From: Sphaerulina vaccinii
Lineage: Eukaryota > Ascomycota > Dothideomycetes > Mycosphaerellales > Mycosphaerellaceae
Assembly (NCBI GenBank): GCA_022570795.1
Contig: JAKUDP010000007.1
Span: 124,001 to 188,000 of the forward strand
DNA: 64,000 nucleotides
Reading direction: 5' to 3'
Under the pieces are notes generated by a model, which saw only the letters and a list, made by a program, of their open reading frames with translations, was not told the origin of the DNA and searched no databases. A program made the translations under genes and the position numbers. Below, piece by piece: positions 58,092 through 64,000 of the stretch (its first letter is position 1; each line of letters starts with the position of its first letter).

Positions 58092-58441
58092 TATCGAAAA
58101 TGGCTCCTCTAAAGTAATCTAATAAAGGACACCCTAGATTTCTAAATGTCGGAGGTAAAGGTAGATAATATAAGTAGAGTTGAACTTGGGATCAATCTTT
58201 TACTAGCTAATACTTAGGGAGATATAGTACTATATTAGGAACTAAAGAACTATTTAGAGAAAATAAGTTAATTAAGTTAGTTAAGAAAGAGAAAAGAGAG
58301 AAACCTCTACCTATATAGAAAGCTATGTTCCTCCCCTAAGTTACCTAATCTATCCTAATCGGGATAGACCCTACTAAGCGCTAAGGATACTATTTACTAA
58401 CTCCTAAGATATTACTCTATCTTGTCTGCTAATCTTTAATA
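58092..58441 (-). repeat. Inner Copia LTR (5' LTR by coding orientation)
   Basis: This 350-bp LTR partner of 51681-52030 is less mutated than the left copy at several positions. Confidence 0.92.
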
Positions 58442-61400
58442 TATACCTTCCTTAGTTATTAATCGAATTGTTTATTAGTTATTATAGTAGAGGGTTAGTA
58501 TATTATCGAATATAATAGATAGCTATTTAAATAGTAATTGCTACTAAATAAGCTCGCTTCTAGTATATAACAATATAGTAAGCTCGGCCTTAGTAGTGCT
58601 TTTTATAATAGTCGATTACTTACTAGCTTTCTACAAAGTTAGTCTACTAAATGCGAAGAATATATAGCTCTTAGAGCTTTTAAAGTTACTATAATCTACA
58701 AAGCTAGCGTCGGAGGCACTAAGGAAGCTACCTTATTATAATAGTAGTACCTTATTACTATATATATATAGTAAGTAAGCTTTGAAGTAACTATAGACTA
58801 AGTATAGTAGCTTAGTTTGTAAGAGGTATCGAATATAGTAGTTTGTAGCTTAGAGGTATACTTTTATTAGATTAACTAAGTAATAACTAAGTATAGAGGC
58901 TGCTTTTATAACGTCTAGCCTTGTTTCAATAGCATACTAGTTAATTGAACCGACGCGCTATTAGTAGTTAAGAACTAGCTCTTTCTCGGTATAGTAGCCC
59001 TTAGGTATAGACTAATCTATATTTGTAGGTATAAGTATATTAGTCTATTTGTCGCCTAGAATAATACTAAACCTTCTTACTATATACTTAATATACTCCT
59101 ATTATAAGAGGTATATAAGCTTCTTAGCTCTATCTCTATAGATCTTAATACTAAGAAACTACTTTACTTTACCTTATAAAGTTATATTATAACGTTCGAA
59201 TAGTTGTTGTTTAAGAGCTTATATATATACCTTGTTCTTCTTATAGTAGATTATAATAATGTCGTCTATATAGAAGAAGACTAGTATACCCTTATTATCG
59301 TAGTATAGGCATAGAACGTCTAGTATTAGATATAAGCCAAACTCTGAAAGTAATATAGTAAACTTAGCCTACTATAATATAGGGGCTTCTTTGAGGCTAT
59401 AGAGTACTTGTAATAACTATAATACTTTGCCCTTCTATCTAAACCCCTTAGGCGCCTATATATATATAGTATAAGGTAGTAAGGTATTAAGAAACGCGTT
59501 AATAACGTTAAATTACTCTATTTCTATTCCGAAGGTAGTAGCTAATATATAGTAGAAGCAGAATATATATACTATTACTATAGCTATATAAGTATCGAGT
59601 GTCGTGCCTTAAAGGTCGCTACGTATATATAGTCGTGCCTTATCTTATATATAATAAGACTATTTATCGAATTTGTATTTAAATACCTAGGTTAATAGCA
59701 ATCTAGGTAGAAGCTTGCGTTTACTTGCCGGTACTTCTAACTTATCTACCTATAGAAAGGTATTTATTTCTATAAGCTTGTTCTATTCTAAGTACGCTGC
59801 GGTAGTGAATTCTATAGCTTGTTTATATTTCTTTATAGCTTTCTAACCTCTTAGTTCTAGTAGCAAATCGTAGTAGTATAATAGCCTATCTTACTTATAG
59901 CTTATTATAGTTATTAATACTATTAAGGCTACTATACTATAAAGCTGCAGACTCTGCGTTGCAGTTATACTATAATAGGATAGCTTAGAAAGCTATATAA
60001 GGTTAGATTATATACTAAGCTAAGTTATATTAGTAAAGGTATAAGCTTCGTAGTTTGTCGTAAATAGTAGTATTATATTATTATTAGTACTTAATCTACT
60101 TAATACAATACGTATTAGATCGTCTGCAGTATACCTTACTAGCTTAGAGCTAGTAAGTTCTACCCCTTGATCTATCGGCGGCGGCGGAGACTATAGCGGC
60201 AGGGGTCCTATATCTAGTATAGTAGTAGGGTATTCCCTATACCTTAGTTTATCTGCACTATTACTATATAGTCTATAGTCTATTATATATAGGCGTTTCG
60301 AAGGAAACTATAATTTATTATCGATTATCTTAATATTAATCTCGGGCGCTCTTACCTCTTTAGAGAGACTATAGGGATATTCGGGCTCCTCTAGTAGTAG
60401 TATCTATATACTAGAAGGAGCTTCTACGTCTTCGTACCCCTATTTCCAAGTAAGATCTTCCTATATTAAGGATTATAGGTAATCCTACTTAGGTAGCAAA
60501 GTTAGTATATTACCTAGAAACGGCTATTCTATAACTTTTACTACTATTTCTATTACAACCTGCGAGTTGTTAGAGGTATTTGCGGGGCTCTAATTAGCCG
60601 AGGGCTCTTATATATAATTATCGGTATTATATAGAGTATCTGCAATTAGTTGTTATACTAGATCGGTTGCACGTTAACCTAATAACTATAGATTATATAA
60701 CTTAGCCGTAATAGCTTTTTCTACATCTATATAAGGTATGTCGATATCGTCTAATAAGCTAGGTATAACAACTATAATATCTAAGTCGCCTAGTCGATAG
60801 AACTACCTCTTATTAAAGTATATATAGGAAGTAGTAATTATATACTTTTAAGATAGTACCTATACTCTATATATATTGTTACTAATAAAGCTATAGAGGT
60901 AGCTAATATAAGCTTGTGCTAGTATCTTTTCTAGCTTCTTAGGTTAGTCTATACTAACCTTATAAATATAGGCCTTATAGCTAAATATATAGAGGTTTAA
61001 GAGGTTTAGCTTCTATCTAGTTACTAACTTAATTAGTATTTTACTACTACGTTTGCTAGGTGCAGGTAGTCGATTAAGTATATATATAGCTACGTATATA
61101 TACTTAGGCTAGAGTTTAATACTAAGGTTGCTTTATTATATAAGGTAATATATAGTATCGATTAGTTGTTTGCTATATATTTCGGCTAGCAATTAGTAAT
61201 AGCCTTCCTTTATAGCTAGTATCTACTAAATACTCTTATTTCTTAATATAGTTTCGAAGTACTTAGTTGTTATCCCTTAAGAATTAATTAGTATAGTATC
61301 TATATTAGTACTAAGCTATATAATAATACGATCTATTAAGTTAGCTAATTAAATAACTCTTATAATTATATTAGTAAGTATCTTGCCTTTCTTAAATATA

Positions 61401-63555
61401 GTAGCTTCTACAAACTCTAATAACGTTGCAAGGTCTATAAGGTAAAGTATATATTTAGAGCCGTTATACGCCTCTGCAAAGAAGTAGGTATTTATAATAA
61501 TATAGCCGAAAGAGGTTGTTTCTTATAATTGTTCGATATATAAGTAAATATATATACTCTTACTAGTAGCGCAAACCTTATAGTTTTCTATTTATAGCTT
61601 ATCTAAGTCCTTCTCTACGTCCCCTATAACCTCTATACTAAGTACGTACTTATAGAACTCTCTTAACCTCTCTTTGCCTATATAACCGAGTATTATATAC
61701 TATTACCTTATAGTAAGTTGCCTTAGTATACGAGCTTTTAAGCTCGTATCTACGGGCCTATAGAAGTCGGTAGGGGCTTTAGACTAGTATAAGAAGAGTA
61801 TAAGTAGTAGGTTCGGTAGAGGTAAGGTTAGAGTAACTAGTATATATATACTATTTTGTTCTTAAAGGTTTGTAAACATTGTTTGCGCTATAATATTATA
61901 TAGCGCTAGCGTAGTTATAGCAAGGTAGGGTATATTATTATTAGGCTTATAAAGCCTTGCGATAAAGGTATCTTAGTTAGTAGCCTTGTCGCGTCGATAG
62001 AGTAAGTTCTTAAAGCTATACTACTATAGACTAGATTTCTTAAGAATATAGTAAGCTATAATATTTGTATAAAAGCCTAGTATATAGGCGACGTCGTATA
62101 GCGTAAGTATTACTAGACTAATATCTAGTATATAGTTACTATAAGCGACAACCTTAAATATAGTAGTACTAGCTCGAATAGCCGTATCTCGGACTATATA
62201 TTTTAACTAGAATGCGGCTTTTAAGTAATAGTTAATAACGTGCACGTTTGTATAGCTATTATAAGCCTATATATTAGTAGTATCTATAGGCGCACGTTCT
62301 ATATAGTACACTATATAAATAAGTATAGTATAACTATAACTACTATCTTAGCTATTATTATAAAGTATATTAATTACTAGTTTCGGTATTAATATAGTAC
62401 TTAGTATACTACTAGCTATATTGCTAGCTAAGAAGTTGTTATACTTAGTATTGTTAGAGAACTTCTTTTTTATATTAGTAAGAAGATTGCTATCTTCTTT
62501 AAGCTTAGTAAAGTAGTTCTTAAAATATCTTTTAAACTTAGAGTTACAATTCTTAGCTATAGGCCGTTTCTTTAGATTAGCGATAGTATATATAGCTAAT
62601 ATTATATAGTTGTCTACCTTAGGCTTGCTAGTAAGGTATATATACCCCTTGCTTCTTTTATTATTATACGCACTACTCGGAGGTAGTAGAGGAGGCGTAT
62701 TCGAGTTAGTATTATCCTCTAAGTTAAAGTTACTAAATATAGTATTTGCGCTATATAAACGTAGGCTCGGTAGCTCGCGATTTATATTAATCTAGTAGCT
62801 TACTACCTTAGATAACGTCTAAGTAGTAGAGCTATTATTACTATAGATCTTACTATATATAGTAGTTGCGGCAGAGTATAAGCTTTTAGCAATAGTACTA
62901 ATAAACTTAGATAGTAGCTTATTGGTATTACTATATTTAACTACCTATATACGTAGTTCAAGTAATAGCTATATATTAGCCTAGTCCTTACTAGATATAT
63001 AGCCTTTCTAACCGAGTTCTAGTATATATAATCTCGCTAAGTATATCTCTTTACTATAGCGTTCTATAGGCTTATATATCTCTATAAATAGTACGTACTT
63101 CTTGTACAATATCGCCTTATCTATAAGTCTTATCTTATAGGTATTGTTAGCTAAATTGTCGAAGTACTAAGTAAAGTATATATATATATTATCGAATTTG
63201 TTAAAGTCGGCTTGTCTACGCGCTACTACCTTATACTTTATATCTATAATAAACCTCTATTCTTATATTATCTTAGACTTATCTTCTATAACTATTAGGT
63301 ACTTAGAGTCTTTTATAGGCTCTAGTTATATATCGGCGCTATTAGGGTCGATATATTACTAAATCTATAGAGCTATTGCAGATCGCTTTGTTTAGTTGTT
63401 CTAATTGTCCTAATCCTCTACTTTATAGTATACCTTCTTTATAGGTATAGCGCCTACTATCTAAAGTGTCGATATAGTTATAGAGAGGTTAGTAGTAGTA
63501 TTCGAGTTGTTTTATAATTCTAAAAGTAAAGAATCGGAGTCGGATTATATATATT

Positions 63556-63568
63556 CTAGGCTTATAAC
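63556..63568 (-). other. Primer-binding site of the outer Copia
   Basis: Inside the 5' LTR the minus strand reads GTTATAAGCCTAG. It differs from GTTATGAGCCCAG (complement of the initiator tRNA-Met anticodon arm) only by two transitions. Confidence 0.6.
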
Positions 63569-63791
63569 TAATGCGAGGCAGTTAGTTATATAATTACTTA
63601 GCAATTTTATAAATATTAGAATATATAGATTAGATCGTATAGGAGTTAATAACTAATTGTTCTAAGTAATCTATAGTATGTTCTATATACTAAATTGCTC
63701 GCCAAGATCTAAGAAATCTCTGCACAAGCCTAGAGGGCTAGTTTCTCGTATTCTTGGCTTATATTCGGTGTTTTCGGCTATCCGCGCAACA
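63569..63791 (-). repeat. Outer Copia LTR (5' LTR by coding orientation)
   Basis: This is the 223-bp partner of 51065-51287. It is TpA-rich at its inner end and nearly unmutated at its outer end (CTATCCGCGCAACA against CTATCTGCACAATA). Confidence 0.92.
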
Positions 63792-64000
63792 CTATCCGAG
63801 GCACCTCATATTCGTCCCAGTAGTTTCGGGCAACTCTAAGGTCCCAATCCAGCGACCGGGAGAAGTCTTCAGCATGATTAGCTACCTTCTGCGCCACCGT
63901 CTTGAGATCATGTTGCTGCGTCAGTGTGCCATCGTTGGCCGTAGACGAGAGTGTGTTGAAAAGCACGCACGGTCAAGGTTCGCCGTACTAGTATCTGCTC
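63778..64000 (-). CDS. 3' end of a gene interrupted by the outer Copia (partial)
   Basis: On the minus strand a frame of at least 62 codons runs toward the transposon. It reads LSSTANDGTLTQQHDLKTVA, then HAEDFSRSLDWDLRVARNYW and DEYEVPRI, and crosses into the LTR, where it ends after VLRG at TAG 63778-63780. Beyond 63966 the frame has a stop near the edge, so another exon or frame is expected outside the window. The pre-insertion sequence, rebuilt by removing the element and one CTATC, would end PRIGSQ-stop just three codons later. The interruption therefore changes only the last residues. The family is not recognised. Confidence 0.4.

Larger units (their letters stand above)
51681..58441 (-). 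mobile_element. Inner Copia LTR retrotransposon nested in the outer one
   Basis: The 6761-bp element has two 350-bp LTRs flanked by TATAC duplications. Its coding strand is minus. At 53760-53730 the reverse complement reads IIYINNILIAG where Copia RT has IIYVDDILIAG, so both catalytic aspartates became Asn. RNase H-like blocks lie near 53.0-53.4 kb (LGLVFRRGSRNLI and ITISIIEAKYIAI type). Integrase and Gag should lie to the right. Because it interrupts the outer element and carries its own duplication, it inserted later. No frame of 60 codons or more survives. Confidence 0.92.
51065..63791 (-). mobile_element. Outer Copia LTR retrotransposon, RIP-inactivated and split by an inner Copia
   Basis: The ends are TG and CA in 223-bp LTRs, flanked by CTATC duplications. 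Without the inner insertion the element is about 5.96 kb, normal for Copia. The coding strand is minus: RT shows the catalytic block GILVFFYIDDIIII near 59290. The body right of 58447 holds the Gag/integrase part but no long frames (one of 61 codons at 62610-62795 on the non-coding strand). The element is nested-split at 51681-58441. The RT motif keeps its YIDD Asp pair, but stops from TpA changes make the copy dead. Confidence 0.92.

Noticed and set aside
62610..62795. 61-codon frame MSTLGLLVRYIYPLLLLLLY
   Set aside because: It lies on the non-coding strand of the outer Copia in TpA-rich sequence; Leu/Tyr bias follows from base composition.
1..64000. tRNA or rRNA genes
   Set aside because: No convincing tRNA B-box plus cloverleaf or rRNA segment was found by eye on either strand; a covariance search would be decisive.

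Overview
The window is nuclear DNA of a filamentous ascomycete (Pezizomycotina). The genes are split by many introns of about 46-108 bp with GT..AG ends. Fungal families are present: two Zn2Cys6 regulators, a CFEM/Pth11-like membrane receptor, CBM1 modules, a DUF2828 protein and a CPO-type peroxygenase. The transposons carry the TpA-rich, stop-filled signature of repeat-induced point mutation (RIP). The secreted gene content would fit a plant-associated Dothideomycete, but that placement is inference and no species is claimed.

Layout. (1) 1-8.1 kb: a gene fragment at the left edge (NTF2-like by eye), a secreted GMC oxidoreductase, a CFEM seven-helix receptor and a secreted heme-thiolate peroxygenase. 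(2) 8.13-16.1 kb: an AT-rich block bounded by a perfect 21-bp inverted repeat. It holds a complete but RIP-killed Ty3/Gypsy element (224-bp LTRs). (3) 16.1-28.5 kb: a possible gene remnant, a CBM1-repeat secreted protein cut short by a TAG, a secreted Thr-rich protein, a Q-rich protein, an FAD-linked oxidase, an unknown protein, a GH17 glucanase and a membrane-anchored SGNH hydrolase with FN3 repeats. (4) 28.6-51.06 kb: a giant CorA-like protein divergent from DNA ligase I, a small secreted protein, an amino-acid permease, two Zn2Cys6 regulators, a flavin-reductase-fold protein and a DUF2828/vWA protein. (5) 51.06-63.8 kb: a Copia element (223-bp LTRs, TSD CTATC) with a second Copia (350-bp LTRs, TSD TATAC) nested in it, both RIP-degraded. 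(6) 63.8-64 kb: part of a gene whose 3' end was hit by the outer Copia.

How it fits together. Several secreted products act on lignocellulose, glucans or redox chemistry outside the cell. They look like a loose secretome neighbourhood rather than a co-regulated cluster. DNA ligase I, the CorA-like protein and the DUF2828 protein look like ordinary core genes. The transposon islands have sharp borders. The outermost bases of each island escaped RIP, while the interiors have no long open frames: none of 60 codons or more between about 8.4 and 16.08 kb or between 51.15 and 62.6 kb. Exon coordinates were derived by hand from splice signals and reading frame and may be off by a base or two.
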